A stretch of 64,000 nucleotides of DNA from Mixophyes australis (Eukaryota > Chordata > Amphibia > Anura > Limnodynastidae), in NCBI GenBank assembly GCA_036250195.1, contig JAVHZZ010000003.1, forward strand, positions 90,044,918-90,108,917, read 5' to 3'. The notes beneath the pieces were generated by a model. That model was not told the origin of the DNA and did no database searches. It saw only the letters and a program-made list of their open reading frames with translations. Positions 11,409 through 23,489 of the stretch are shown here, in pieces; the first letter of the stretch is position 1, and every line of letters begins with the position of its first letter. The position numbers and the translations under genes are program-made.

Positions 11409-13667
11409 TAATAAGAGCTGGGTCCTGTTGCTATGAAAGACTACATTGGCAGTAAATTAGGCCATTGCGAGCACATGTATTAAGATGGCTGACACTGTGT
11501 TTGACTCCTGTAGTGCTGTACAATTCTTGGAATTCCTGTTGCGTTTGGGATAGTTTGTTGGTTTAAATGGAAGCATTTGTGTTATACATAGTCCTGTGTG
11601 GTTCTGTGTGGGTTTAATGTTGTAATGGAGTTTTGTATGGAAATAGTTTGCTTTATGTAGTTTATTGTAAATGTATAGTAAGTGATTGGATTGTTCAGGA
11701 AATGGTCAGATTGTTAAATATAACGTTTTGTTAGACTATTGTTTTAAAGGGAAAGTAAAGGAAATGGATTTAATATCTGGTAAGCCATGAGATATGTGAG
11801 ATGAATGGAGTGTGTCTGTGTGGTCTTCCTCCTCCTCCCCCTTAAGACACACAATGCATTCACACGCCTGGCACAATAGGTATAACCTAAAACACACACA
11901 CACACACCTTTAGACCATAGTTAGTAAAAACACACAAGCAATGAGTTATGTATTTATATTACAGGCAATAAATGTAATGATATATGGCACCAAAATCTAT
12001 ACTTTGTGTAAAATATTATTACACTCTTTACTGTTTTATAATATATAAATAAGTTACAATTAGAATGTTAATAATGCAACACACTTTAAATGAAGTTATA
12101 TCTTGTCTATGGTTATTCTTGAAGATATGAGCATAAGCTATTATATGAATATTGATCCTGTGGATTTAAGGGAATATAAGAATTATATTTCTTAGGTTAA
12201 TTTAGAAGTACCTTTGCGAGGAGTTGGTTGACGGTAATAGTCACATATATATCGGTATTAAATGGTCCTCCATACATTTGCCAGATTATTAAGGAGATTA
12301 AAGCCCCATATTCACCCAGGAAATCCTTTTACAGCGATCAAATTGGACAATCACTTATTTATATTTCTAATAGCACCCCCATCTCCTAGCTTTGTACCTT
12401 GGCAAGCAGGAGGTGGAGGTGGCATCCCCAGGTTCACAGACTGGAGGGGTGTCGCTTCACTGTGATAGCATAGTCATGTACTACTCTGCCAATGTAAAAT
12501 TGACATGAAGAAGCAGCAACCCGCAGTTTCACATGGAAGAAGCTGTTGCCTGCTTCTCTTTCATGTCAACAGCCAACGCTCCATGTAGGAGTGCAGCTTG
12601 GCATTAAAAACACTGATTGAGTGACATAATGGTGCACATCATGTCATTAAGCTCTGTCCCTTCACTGCTCAATATCGTGATTTGCGGCCTAATACAGAGG
12701 GCACAGGGTCAGGATGACACGTTTTGTTGTTAATCACATCATTAAGCAGTAGGTTGCACTGCTCTCTTGGGAGTCTCCCAGATATTCTGGGACAGTCAGC
12801 AACTATGCTATAAAGGTTTGTATATCAGTAGTGAGAACTCTAAACATACTTAGCTAGTGTAGTGTTACTTTAGAATTTGCATTATTTAATTTTTAATGTT
12901 CATTTGTTTTTAAGTAGAGGCGCTTGATTCATATCATGTGTTTGCATGGTTGTGACATTAAATGCAACTGAGGATCTTTTTAGAACCTAGCAACACACCT
13001 GAATACATGACTGCAAACTATTCATGATTCTTACAGCCTGCTTCTAAACTGGATTTTTCTTCATAGAAATTTTAACAGTGCTATATAAATCTCTCTATAT
13101 AAAAATGCCAAGGCAAACTAATATTCATGTTTACAGCATATATTTTCACAATTCAACTAAGTTCAAAGCTTTTTAATGCAAGAAAATACCACTTTTCTTC
13201 AGCTAAGTAATGAATTAGGTGCCTAATAACGTGCTACACTAATGCATAGCAATGGGCCTATTAGTATAATGATTAATGGAAAGAATTTTACAGTTAAAGT
13301 ACTGGTTTCATTCACTTCTATTAATCACACTTAATGTAATGGTGGCACAATTTAATAGACATATTACACATTCAGGAGGAAGAAAAGACATATTTGCTCA
13401 ACTATTTGTGCAACTACACTTCTTAATGTCACAAATTGATGTGATAAAAATGTCATGAAAATAATTATTTTATAAATACTAATTAGTGCTTTCAACTTAA
13501 TTTCTAACATTATTTTCTAATGCATAATTGAATAGTAGGGTTAAAAAAAAATAACCTGATGAAAACGCGAGCCAGAAATAACGTGATGGAAAAATATCTC
13601 ACCTGAAAAAAATGACTTCTCTTATAGTATCTTAGATTCACTTGTGAATTGGTAACTACCATTAAAA
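11409..13667. other. Non-coding, few repeats
   Basis: No gene recognised. A short (CA)n tract lies at about 11892-11907. The stretch 12770-12800 ('gggagtctcccagatattctgggacagt') is a fragment of a dispersed repeat. Confidence 0.5.
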
Positions 13668-13757
13668 TATCCACTCAAGGTTATTTTATTAGGTGCACCT
13701 TTCTAGTAGGGAATAGGGCCCCATTAGTGCCCCAAACATCCTGGATTCTTTGTAGCA
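13668..13757 (-). mobile_element. Tc1-like transposon, detached end
   Basis: This stretch ('ttattaggtgcaccttt' onward) matches the end of the Tc1-like family whose other end is at 16898-17949 ('gtgcctaataaagttgc' is the inverse of the terminal sequence). The element is split by the LINE at 13758-16897. Recognition is from family knowledge and from the matching inverted ends. Confidence 0.7.
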
Positions 13758-14028
13758 CTATTATTTTATTATTATTTATTTATTTATAAGGCACCATACA
13801 TTCCGTAGCACCGGATACAGAAACAAGTAACAAATAGATGGGGGTAATACACCTACGTTGCACAGATGAGTGTGAGTAATGCTATGGGGACTCACACAGA
13901 GTGCAGCAAAATACATGATAGGACGTATAAGGGAGTCAGACAGTTAATAGACATGGGACTATAGTTAGACAGGACGCTGCCTGTGAGAGCTTACCTTCTA
14001 GAGGGAGGGGTGATGATAGACATTAAGA

Positions 14029-14928
14029 CTAGCTGGGAGAAAATGGAAATGGCAGGCTGAGGAGGAGAAAGTAATGGATAAGATGGTCAGGAGGTGTAAG
14101 GATAGGCGAGCTTGAACAGGTGAGTTTTGAGTGAGCATTTGAAGGACTGCAGGTTGGGGGAGAGTCGAGTGAGGCGGGGTACTGAGTTCCAAAGAATGAG
14201 GGCAGCATGGCAGAAGTCTTGGAGACAAGCATGGGAGGAGGTAATGAGAGGTGAATTGAGACAGAGGGTGGTGAGAAGAATAGTATGATCAACATTGTTA
14301 AAAGTGGCAGAGAGGTCGAGGAGTACGAGAATGGAGAAGTGACCATTGGACTTAGCTGAGAGTAAGTTGTTTGTTACTTTAGCAACAGCAGTTTCAATTG
14401 AGTGAAGGGGATGGAAGCTAGACTGGAGAGGGTCAAGAAGAGAGTGAGAGGAGAGAAAGCGAGTCAGATGATTGTAGACAAGTCGTTTGAGAATTTTAGA
14501 AGCAAAGGGAAGCAGACATACGGGTGATAGTTGGAGAGAGATAATGGATCATGGGAGGGTTTTTTAAGAATAGGGGAGATAAGAGCATACTTGAAGGCCG
14601 AGGGGAAGATACCAGTTAAGAGAGACAGGTTAAGAAGGTGAGCAAGGTGACGACATGCATTGGAAGAGAGGGAGTGGAGGAAATTGGAGAGGACAGGGTC
14701 AAGAGGACAGGTTGTAGAAGAAGAGGAGGAGAGAAGAGTGAGGATCTCAGACACAGTTACAGGAGTGTAGGAGCCAAGGGTGGCAGAGTGAATGATAGAG
14801 AGGACAGGTGGGGGGAGGTGAGTCTGACGAGAGCAGATATCATTGTGGATAGAGTCAATTTTGTCTTTTAAGTAGGTGGAAAAGTCAAGAGAGGTGATGG
14901 ACAATGGGGAGGAGGTGGGGGAGGACAC
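14029..14928 (-). pseudogene. LINE reverse transcriptase remnant
   Basis: Minus-strand frames at 14928-14464 and 14346-14029 carry the N-terminal RT region of an L2/CR1-type ORF2. This includes a 'TTCPLDP' segment, 'GIFPSAFKYALISPILKK' (family form: G..P..FK.A.V.P.LKK), and a degenerate 'LSNYHPYVC' in place of the usual NYRPVS. The frame breaks between the two pieces. The catalytic YADD region is not preserved in a readable frame. Confidence 0.7.
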
Positions 14929-15815
14929 TGTAGAGAATTAATGGTAGCGAAGTAGCATCAGGGTTTATTGGACAGGAAGGAGATGAGGGATGTGAAATAG
15001 GCTTATTTAGCAAGAGAGAGGGCAGAATAGTAGGAGGAAAGGATGAATTAAAGTGAATGAAGTCAGCGATGGAGCGGGATTTCCTTCATTGGCATTCAGA
15101 AGAACAAAGTACTTTTGGAGGAGATAAGTAAGAGGGGAGTGCCATGGTTGGGATAGAGATTGGCGGACACGTAGTGGGGTGGCTGGGGCTGCAATGTCAA
15201 GGACAACAGAGAGTGAGGAGTTGTAAAGAGTGACAGCGGCATTGGGACATTATAGGAAGGATATGGGAGCAGGGAGGTATTCGAGAGAGGATGCAAAGAT
15301 GATGGGGTCATTGCTTTTAATGGGACACTGTATGCGAGCCACCTTGGGTTGGAGAGGGGGGGCAGGAGGTAATGAGAGGGTAAAAGAAATTAGATAGTGG
15401 TCATAGAGTGGGAAGACAGAATTGGAGAAGTTGGAGATGTCACAGAGATTGGAGAACACTAGGTCAAGGTAGTGACCATCACAGTCAGTGGCAGAAGCAG
15501 TCCATTGGGAGAGGTCATAGGAAGAAGTGAGAGTTAGGAGTTTAGAGGCAACTGCAGTAATAGGAGAGTCAGTAGGAATGTTAAAAATAGTGATAATAAT
15601 TGTGGGAAGATCAAAAGAGAGGAAATGGAAAAGCCAGGTGGCAAAGTTATCCAGAAATAGGAGGAAGGAACAGGGGGATGATAGAATAAAGCAACAGAAA
15701 GATGGAGAGGGGAGAAGAGATGGATGGAGTGAACTTCAAAGGAGGAGGAGAGTAAGGGTTGAAGGGGGAAAGCATTGAAGGTATAGCCAGGAGATAGTAC
15801 TACACCTACACCAAC

Positions 15816-16421
15816 TTATTGGTGGTCCCCAGGATGGGGAGTGTGGGAGAAGGAGAGATCTCCATGGGAGAGTGCAGTGGGGGAAGTAGTATCAGAGGGG
15901 GAGATCCATGTTTCTGTAAGGGCCAGGAGACCAAAGAAGTGGGAGAGGAAGAGGTTATGAATGGAAGTGAGCTTATTGCAGACAGATCTTGTCTTCCAGA
16001 GTGAGCAGGATAGGGAAAGGTGTGTGAGAGGAAAGATGGGAATAATGTTGTTGGGATTGTATGTCCTAGGGAGGCAAGGTGAAATTTGGTGGAAGGGGAA
16101 GCAACAGTTAATAGAAGGGATAGGCTTGGGCATATAGTATGGAGTAATGATATGGGGAGCCATGTGGTGGAGTAGGGAGACGTGTTGAATGGAGATTAAT
16201 AAGGCACAGGTGATGTAGTGGATTTCTTGCAGAGCCATTAAATAGGAGAGTGGGCCAAAGTCAGACAAAACTTTGAGTAGCCTTGAAAATACAATGTTAA
16301 GATAGAAGCCTGAAACAGCTGAAGCAGTAGATGTAAATGGCTGAACAAGTAGTACAGCAGACTGATTAAACAGAGGGGATGTTGCAGAGAAAATAAACTG
16401 ACAGATAAAACAAATTTTCAT
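15816..16421 (-). pseudogene. LINE endonuclease domain remnant
   Basis: The translated minus strand contains a stretch typical of the AP-endonuclease N-terminus of L2/CR1 elements: 'RSVCNK..SIHNLFLSHFFGLLALTETW' followed by SPSDTTSP. The LALTETW segment carries the catalytic Glu motif of these enzymes. It stops at 15816 in frame with no complete domain, and the C-terminal part is picked up in another frame at 15459-15250 (DHYLISFTLS). It is a broken ORF2 relic that cannot give a working enzyme. Confidence 0.7.
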
Positions 16422-16897
16422 GAACTGAGAAGGAAATAAGTTCAGAGTCCAAAACTGTCTTGTGGTGTGAAGCTGGCAGCCAGGGAGAGATGGAAAAATC
16501 AGGAGTTGGTGTTTCAGGTGAGTGCTGACTGTTGTCCATGTGTTGCTCTGGTAATTAGTAGAATTTGCTTCTCCTGTTTGCTCCTGTTTAACCTCGGTAT
16601 AACTCAGAATTACTTGTAGCTAACACACTTAGAACTATACACACTGACTAAGCAGCCATCAATTCTACAATGATTTTATATGGTTAACAAACACATGCAA
16701 TCAATGTCTTCAATCAGATCCTCAATAAACTCCCCCAGCAAAGACTAGCTAGCAATAAAAGTTTTAAACAAACAAGCCGTGAAAGGACAGCATACCACAG
16801 ATTAAGAAATAAAAATGCACTTTCTTAATACAGATCTGACACTGGTGCAAATAAGGTAGGAGTAATTACCATATAATAAGAAATGAATGGATTAAAC

Positions 16898-17949
16898 AAG
16901 GTGCTAGAAGCATTCTTTACAGATTCTGGTCCATGTTGACATGATAGCTGTTGCTGCAGATCTATTGGTTGCACAAATATGCTGTGAATCTCCTGGCCCA
17001 CCATTTACCAAAGGTGGGCTATTGGATTGAGATCTGGTGACTGTGGAGACTATTGGAGTACACTGAACACATTGTCATGTTCATGGAACTAGCTTGAGAT
17101 GATGTGTGCTTTGTGACATGGTGCATTACCCTGTGGGAAGTAGCCATTAGACAATGGGTACACTTTCATCATAAAGGGATACACATGGGTAACAAGAATT
17201 CTCAGGTAGGCTGTGGTATTTAAACAATGCTTATTTAGTATTAAGGGACCAAATGTGTCAAGAAAACATTTCCCACACCATTATACCACCACTGCCAGCC
17301 TGCATTGGCACCAGGCAGGTTGGATCCATGTTGTTTATGACCAATTCTGACCCTACCATCTGTATGTCATCAGACCAGCTTCAACAGTCCACTTTTTTGA
17401 GCCTGTGCCCACTGGATTTTCAGTTTCCTTAGCTGACAGTAGTGGAGCCCTCTGTGGTCTTCTGCTGCTGTAGCCCCTTCACTTCAAGGTTTGATGTGCT
17501 GTGCATTCATCTGCTGCATACCACTGTTGTAATGCATGCTTATTTGAATTACTGTCTTCTGCATGCCAGCTTGAACCAAATTGTGCATTCTCCTTTGACC
17601 TCTCATATTAACAAGGTGTTTTCACCCACAGAACTGCTTACTGGAAGTTTTCATTTTGCACACCACTCTCTGCAAACTCTAGAGACTATTGTACATGAAA
17701 ATTCCAGTATATCAGCAGTTTCTGGGATATTCAAGCCACCATATCTGCCACCAGCATTCATTCATGGTCAAAGTCACTTAGATCACATTTCTTCCCCATT
17801 CTATTGTTTAGTCTGAGCAACATCTGAACCACTTGACCATAACAGCATAATTTAATGCATTAATTTGCAGCCACATGGATGCCTGATTAGATATTTGTGT
17901 TAACAGGCAGGTGTTCAGATGTGCCTAATAAAGTTGCAACCAAGTGTAT
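16898..17949 (-). pseudogene. Tc1-like transposase, degraded
   Basis: The plus strand is antisense to a Tc1-like transposase gene, and its terminal sequence at about 17915-17949 complements the opposite end at 13668. On the minus strand near 17010-17055 the family motif reads SPQSPDLNPIAH, where the catalytic Glu of the usual IEH is replaced by Ala. Several frame breaks are present. The plus-strand open frame at 17442-17816 is a shadow. The element is an old, non-functional copy later split by the LINE. Confidence 0.7.
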
Positions 17950-18143
17950 ATTCCTCCTTCCAAGAGGCTATTGTTATTCCTCTAATAGCAATGTATCATT
18001 CCAACATTAAAGCATTTGTGTGAGTAACTAAATGTATAATACTGAGTATTAAGTCCCTAGAAACAGAGTATATAATTGTAATGTAAATTCATATGCTGCT
18101 AAGATAGAATGATTCATCAGGGAATATGTTTATAATAACTACA

Positions 18144-18866
18144 TGTGCCAGGATGGACCGCCTATGCCACCCTGTCTGTTGTTGCTGGGAACCGGCTGGC
18201 CTTACTTTGCCACCGTTCCCTTTCGCTATTCAAAAAGCGCTCTCTTGCCACAGTAGGAGGGGCTTACAAAGGCTGCCACCACTGGACTCCTTACCGGCAT
18301 CCAGTACCGGGATTCTTCTGGGTCACTGACACTGCTAGCGTATCTCATTGTTGGTGTACCTGGGCTGGTCCTCCCGACCTCTTACTATGGATCAGGGATG
18401 CTGTGAATGGATCCCCCATGGCCTATCACATAGACCAGGGCTGCCGGGTTAGCGGGCAGAGTGTTGGTACTGGAAACGCTTGGGTCCAAAACTGCAGAGA
18501 CAGCCGGAGAATGGATTAGGTTTAGGGTCTAATCTGTAGATCACAGGAACACAACGATATTGAAGATGGTTCCAAGCAGGTCTTTGAAGCAAGATGGTTT
18601 ATTTGCTCACACACACTGGTGGAAGATACCAGTGTGATCAGGTCAGATGAAAAATCAGAAGAACACTTACATGCTCACAGAGCTCATCTTTTATACAGTT
18701 CAGAAATAGTCTATTTTTAGAAACAGGATATACTCTATTGACACAACCATGAATTTACATGCATTTCAAGGCTAACAAAATTTACACTTATCTATGAAAT
18801 TCACTCTGGCAAAAGGCCACACAGTAACGACCCCCTGCTGGGCCTTTGGCCAGAGCAGGCATGACA
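18144..18866 (-). mobile_element. Probable solo LTR on the minus strand
   Basis: Read on the minus strand, a TATAAAAG box (18695-18688) is followed about 90 nt later by AATAAA (18603-18598), the usual U3-R layout. TGTCATGCC at 18866 and CTGGCACA ending at 18144 give TG..CA ends. The sequence downstream of AATAAA is GC-richer, as in the U5 of amphibian Ty3-type LTRs. No clear target duplication was found, so the ends are provisional. Plus-strand open frames here (18126-18519) are shadows. Confidence 0.45.
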
Positions 18867-19384
18867 CTTCATCACAAAACTTCATTAGCACTTTCTGCTA
18901 TCAGACTTCCTTGCACATGCCTAATTGGAGGTTTCCACTACCAACCTTACAAATCCTAAACAATGACACTGCCATACTAAATACATCCCAATACACACAA
19001 GACCTCCATCCACAAAGGCCTATTGTATCAGATATATGCATCAGAAATAAGGCATATCCTTTAGTAAGGTGAAAACAAGGAAGACCAACTTTTTACCCTG
19101 GTCTCAGAGATAACGATTTCCTATATTACAATATACAAAAAAATAAGTGCCTATGCAGTTATATAAATATGCACCCTGTGCTATTTCCCTTCAATACATT
19201 GATACCATAAGTTATTTATAATTGATCCAGTCACACTACATCATATTCATCATCCATGTTACCTTTTCATTACTTTCTCTCTGAACAGGAGGTGCAGCTA
19301 AGCAACAGACACAGCAGGAGAAGGCTGTACCAGAGATGATGTTAGCTTCTGTGTGAGTGTTATTGTTTTAGAATAGGAAGGGGG
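18867..19384. other. Non-coding, nothing recognised
   Basis: No recognisable gene or repeat beyond AT-rich sequence. Confidence 0.5.
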
Positions 19385-20060
19385 TTATATTGGTGCAGTT
19401 TGGAAAGAGGGGGTGGTATTAGTGCAGTGTGGGGAAAGGGGGTGGTATTGGTGCAATGTGGGGACAGGGATGGCATTCGTGCATTGTGGAGACAGGGGTT
19501 GGCAGTGATGCAGTTTGGGAACAAGGGTAGCATTGCTGCACAGTGGGGACATGAGTTGGATTGGTGCAGGGTGGGGTTGATACAACCAATTGCTATGATG
19601 TGGAGAGTTGGTGAGGTATTGCTGATTGCTGTAATGCAGAGGGGCTGTATGATATTGCTGATTTCAATTATGTGAGGGAATGGGAATTATTGATTGCAGT
19701 AATGTGGAGGGGCTGGGTGGTATTACTGATTGCAGTGATGTGAGGAGCTGGGTGGTATTGCTGATTGCTGTAATGTGGAGGGGCTTGGTGGTGTTGCTAA
19801 TTGCTATCGTGTGTAGGGGCTGGGTGGCAATGCTATAATGTGGGGGTGTACAGCTGTAATGTATGGGTGGTATAGCTGATTGTTGTATTGTGTTGTATGG
19901 GGGTATTGATATAATGTGCAGAGGGAAATTACTGTAATTTGGGGGCATTTGTATAATGTGGGGGATATTGCTGATTGATGTAGTATGCGTGGGTTGATGA
20001 TGTAGTATGTGTGCATGTGTAAGGGGGGTAATTGATGCAATGGGGATACTTATAATGTAG
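19385..20060. repeat. Degenerate G-rich minisatellite
   Basis: Loose tandem units of roughly 30-40 bp with the consensus phrase 'ggtattgctgattgctgtaatgtggaggggctggg'-like (variants 'ggtgcagtgtggggacaggg' at the left, 'gtaatgtgggggtattgat' at the right). Units change gradually along the array. Frames on both strands are by-products of the repeat. Confidence 0.75.
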
Positions 20061-20520
20061 TGTTGGAGGATATTATTGATGTTACTATCATAAAGTTGAG
20101 AGTCATTAGGTGAATTAGGCCTATTTATTAAAGGGAATGTTATTAATTTAACATTGGAGCTGGTTGGAGAGCCTAGAATATTTATTAGATTTTCAAGGAA
20201 ATGAATAATATCTTTCCCTTTTGAAACAGGGTCCCAACATTCCAGGATACAACAAAGCAGCAGCTGACTTGGTACCAGCAGGTAGTGAAAACTGCAAGAA
20301 CAAGTAGGAGAGAGAGAGACTGTATTCCAACTTTATCGATTAAGGTGGAACTGTATCGTGCACATTTAGGACTTTGTCCCAAAAGCAGAGACACTCAATA
20401 GTTATTTTCTTATTCATGCTGCTCTGCTTGACAGTCACAGGCACCTAAAAGTGGCCTACACAACATTGGCAGTGTGATTGAAAGGAAAGTGGATAGAGGA
20501 TAGCCTAACCCTGTCTAAAG

Positions 20521-20668
20521 CAGGCCTGTCCAACCTGCGGCCCTCCAGGTGTTGTGAAACTACAAGCCCCAGCATGCATTGCTGGTAGACAACCAGTTGA
20601 TAGCTGGAAGGGCATGCTGGGACATGTAGGTTCACAACATCTGGAAGGCTGCAGGTTGGACAGGCCTG
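20521..20668. mobile_element. MITE with perfect 18-bp inverted ends (hAT type)
   Basis: The ends are CAGGCCTGTCCAACCTGC and its exact complement. An exact 8-bp target duplication GTCTAAAG flanks the element at 20513-20520 and 20669-20676. It is 148 bp long with a largely palindromic interior and no coding capacity. The 8-bp duplication and CAGG ends fit hAT-derived MITEs. Confidence 0.93.
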
Positions 20669-20676
20669 GTCTAAAG

Positions 20677-23336
20677 CGATAGCTACACCCTTTGCATGCT
20701 GGGTACTCCTACATCCAACTGTATGGCGTCCATAATCCATATTGATTTGACCCAGCCTACTTAAAAATTGGCCATACCTACCATATGAGTCAACTTTCAG
20801 AATATTTTTCAGGAACGGTTTTGACTCCTTTTTCACTCCTGATTCTGATATTTAGTCTCCCTTTCATGGAAATAAGTTGTATTGTGGCTCCTGTTTATTT
20901 GCACTGATTCCCAATGATGGAGGATTGCTGTCCTTTCCTTTATGAAAAGTAGTGTGCTGCCTGCTCTACATTGAGCTATCTTATTCCGAATGCACATACA
21001 TAAATATATTCCATATTGTAGTAATACACAATACACATGGATTGATTCCATCTTGTGACATATCCTAAAGCAATCATAAAAAAACCTCTATATTATAGTT
21101 TCTCTTTCTGGAAAAAAGATTTCAGTGATGCAAACATTTCGAAGGTTTGCCTAACATTTCTCTATAGATATAGTGTCTGTGAAAATATTGTACCAGACAG
21201 ATGTATTCGCAGAGCCCTTTATTTTTTTTTCAAGATGCTTTATAGCTTCTAATTGACTGTTTAGAGAAACATAATAAGATTAACTAGCTAGTTATTTTTC
21301 TCTTTCTTCTATTGTCTATATTTATTAGGTTGATTCGTCTGGAGTACAGTGAGTCCTTGCTGCAAGCAACATATCAGATGAGCATATTAGTGAAAGCATG
21401 TTCTGCTCACCAGATGAAGTTGACATCCTTTAACTTAAATTATTTTGTACTAATTTAATATTTGTGTTACGGACATGCTTAGAGCTGAAATGGTTGTTTG
21501 ATCTATTGCTGTTAAAGTTGATGACAAATCTCAATAAAATGCCTTATTTAAATTCATTGCTTTTATATGTATAATACAGTAGCAGTGATGCTCACTATGC
21601 CTAAACAGTAGATATCCAAAGCAAATAAAATATATACAATAATGTAACCAAGAAATAATTACGTTTGTACTTATGTTATCTGAAGAAGAAGCATGAGAAC
21701 AGCCCAGACTGAGGTGCTATAAGAGTGATAGGCAACAAGCGGCACTCCAGGACTTCAACGCCGGACCACTGCTCCTTCATGTCTTATTGTCTGAGTTTAT
21801 TGTTACAGTTTGTGACACTTGTTAATCCTGCATTAAGATTCCTGCTGATTTATTTTTACAAATAGGTGTAGCTTTACATATTTACATATTGTTGTAATTT
21901 ATCACTGAGATTAAAGGTAATGTGCAGTCCTTTTGAAGGTTAGACGGCTGTGTTTGCGGCCCCTGAAATGTACTAGGTTGCCTACCACTGTGCTAGTAGC
22001 ATAATGTGCCAGTAGGAAAGTCAACCAGAGGGTGAGGTTTGGCACCATGTGATAGAAGGTGGGATGTCTAATCTGTTGATGAATGTGCAAAAGTGACACA
22101 TTTAGTTTTCCAGGTCTTTTCTGATGTCCTGACCTTTTGACTAGGTCAAGGGTCAGGTTGAGTAAGATATTCAGGCAGAGTCTTCCCTGCAAAAAATACC
22201 TGTAGTCTCACGGCCAGGCACAGAACAAAAATAGAGGTGTCAGTAAATGGAGTGGAGTGCAGCTACTCTACTCCAGAGTATTACCTCTGACACTCCCCCT
22301 TGCACGACACTCCATTACTCTTTCCCTGAGCAATTGCTGCTGTCTCCTTCCTAGGCTGGAAAAGAACGATGTGTACAGAACAGTTTGTTTGAAGAACAGT
22401 GCTGGTGCCTGGTGGACTGGTCGAGACCAGCTAGGCCCTTTTACATCCCATACTAAGCTGCTACTTCTATCCTGCAATGATGAGCCCTAACAAAGGGGCA
22501 ACAGTATGTTCTGTTTCACCAATATTTAAAGACATCATCTTAAAACTCAGAGGACAAGGCAAAGTCCAACTTTCTACCACTCTACTGGCATCCCTTTCAA
22601 TAAAATATTTTTTTTACAAAAAAAATTGCTAAGCCTAGTCTTTTTTATGGTGTACATTAATCATGTGCGTGAAGGAATGTTGGGACAGCCATTATTACAT
22701 ATGACAGTTATGTGTGTTAAACTGTTTATTACTTGGAGTGCACTGGGAAATTTGCTTCTCCATCCCATTAAAATTGTAAGACTGTCAGATCTGATCTGGT
22801 GTAAAACTGAAGACCTTTTGCAGAGTGTAAATAGCTGAGCAAGTCTCCACACATAGGACCGTCATTAAAATTCTTCCCTCTCCATCCAATGTCATTACAT
22901 TAATCTCTCTCCAAAATTAAATCTTGTTTCACAAAACATTTCTACACAAACTGTTGCTCTTCCACAAATGTAGCCATTTTGCTCCATAATACTATGTGCT
23001 TTGGTGGAAATCTTTATACCTTTGTAGAAATTGAGGTACAAAGAGGCCAAAGATTGTTACTGCTGAGCAGATATTTTGTGCTTCGTAAATCACTTCCATA
23101 ATATTTTTCCATTATATCATCTTCACTATTCATATTGCAACTAGAGGCAAAAGTGATTAAATATTGTGCCCACTTTTGCTTATATTCAAAATGAGCAACA
23201 TGTGACAGCTTTGTGAGCTGCCTGTCAGCCCAAATGCTGTAAAAGGATTAAAACTTGCAAGTATACGAGGTATGTCTATTAAATAACGAGACTGATTAAA
23301 TAACTCACCTTTATTTATTGGTATTAGAAATTTAAT
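20677..23336. other. Non-coding, nothing recognised
   Basis: AT-rich sequence with scattered short frames on both strands. None has domain features or convincing splice sites. Confidence 0.5.
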
Positions 23337-23489
23337 GTGCAGTCAAGTCCATAAATATTGGGACATCAACACATCCAAATCAGGTGAACGGTGTAGGAAT
23401 TACAATGGTTTCTATATGTGCCTCACACTTTTTAAGGGACCAAAAGTAATGGGACAAACTAAACAATCCTACATCAAACTTTCACTTTT

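Larger units (their letters stand above)
13758..16897 (-). mobile_element. L2/CR1-type LINE inserted in Tc1-like element
   Basis: The 3' end lies at about 13758-13800, where the complement of 'ttattattatttatttatttataagg' resembles the AT-rich tail of frog L2/CR1-like LINEs. Coding remnants follow on the minus strand in order: endonuclease N-terminus (16421-15816), endonuclease C-terminal part (15459-15250), and reverse transcriptase (14928-14029). The sequence from about 16440 to 16897 would be the 5' part or untranslated region, and I could not identify it further. Frames are broken, so the copy is dead. Confidence 0.7.

Noticed and set aside
17442..17816. 124-codon plus-strand frame
   Set aside because: It is antisense to the degraded Tc1-like transposase.
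18126..18519. Two overlapping plus-strand frames
   Set aside because: They lie in the GC-richer part of a probable minus-strand LTR and have no domain.
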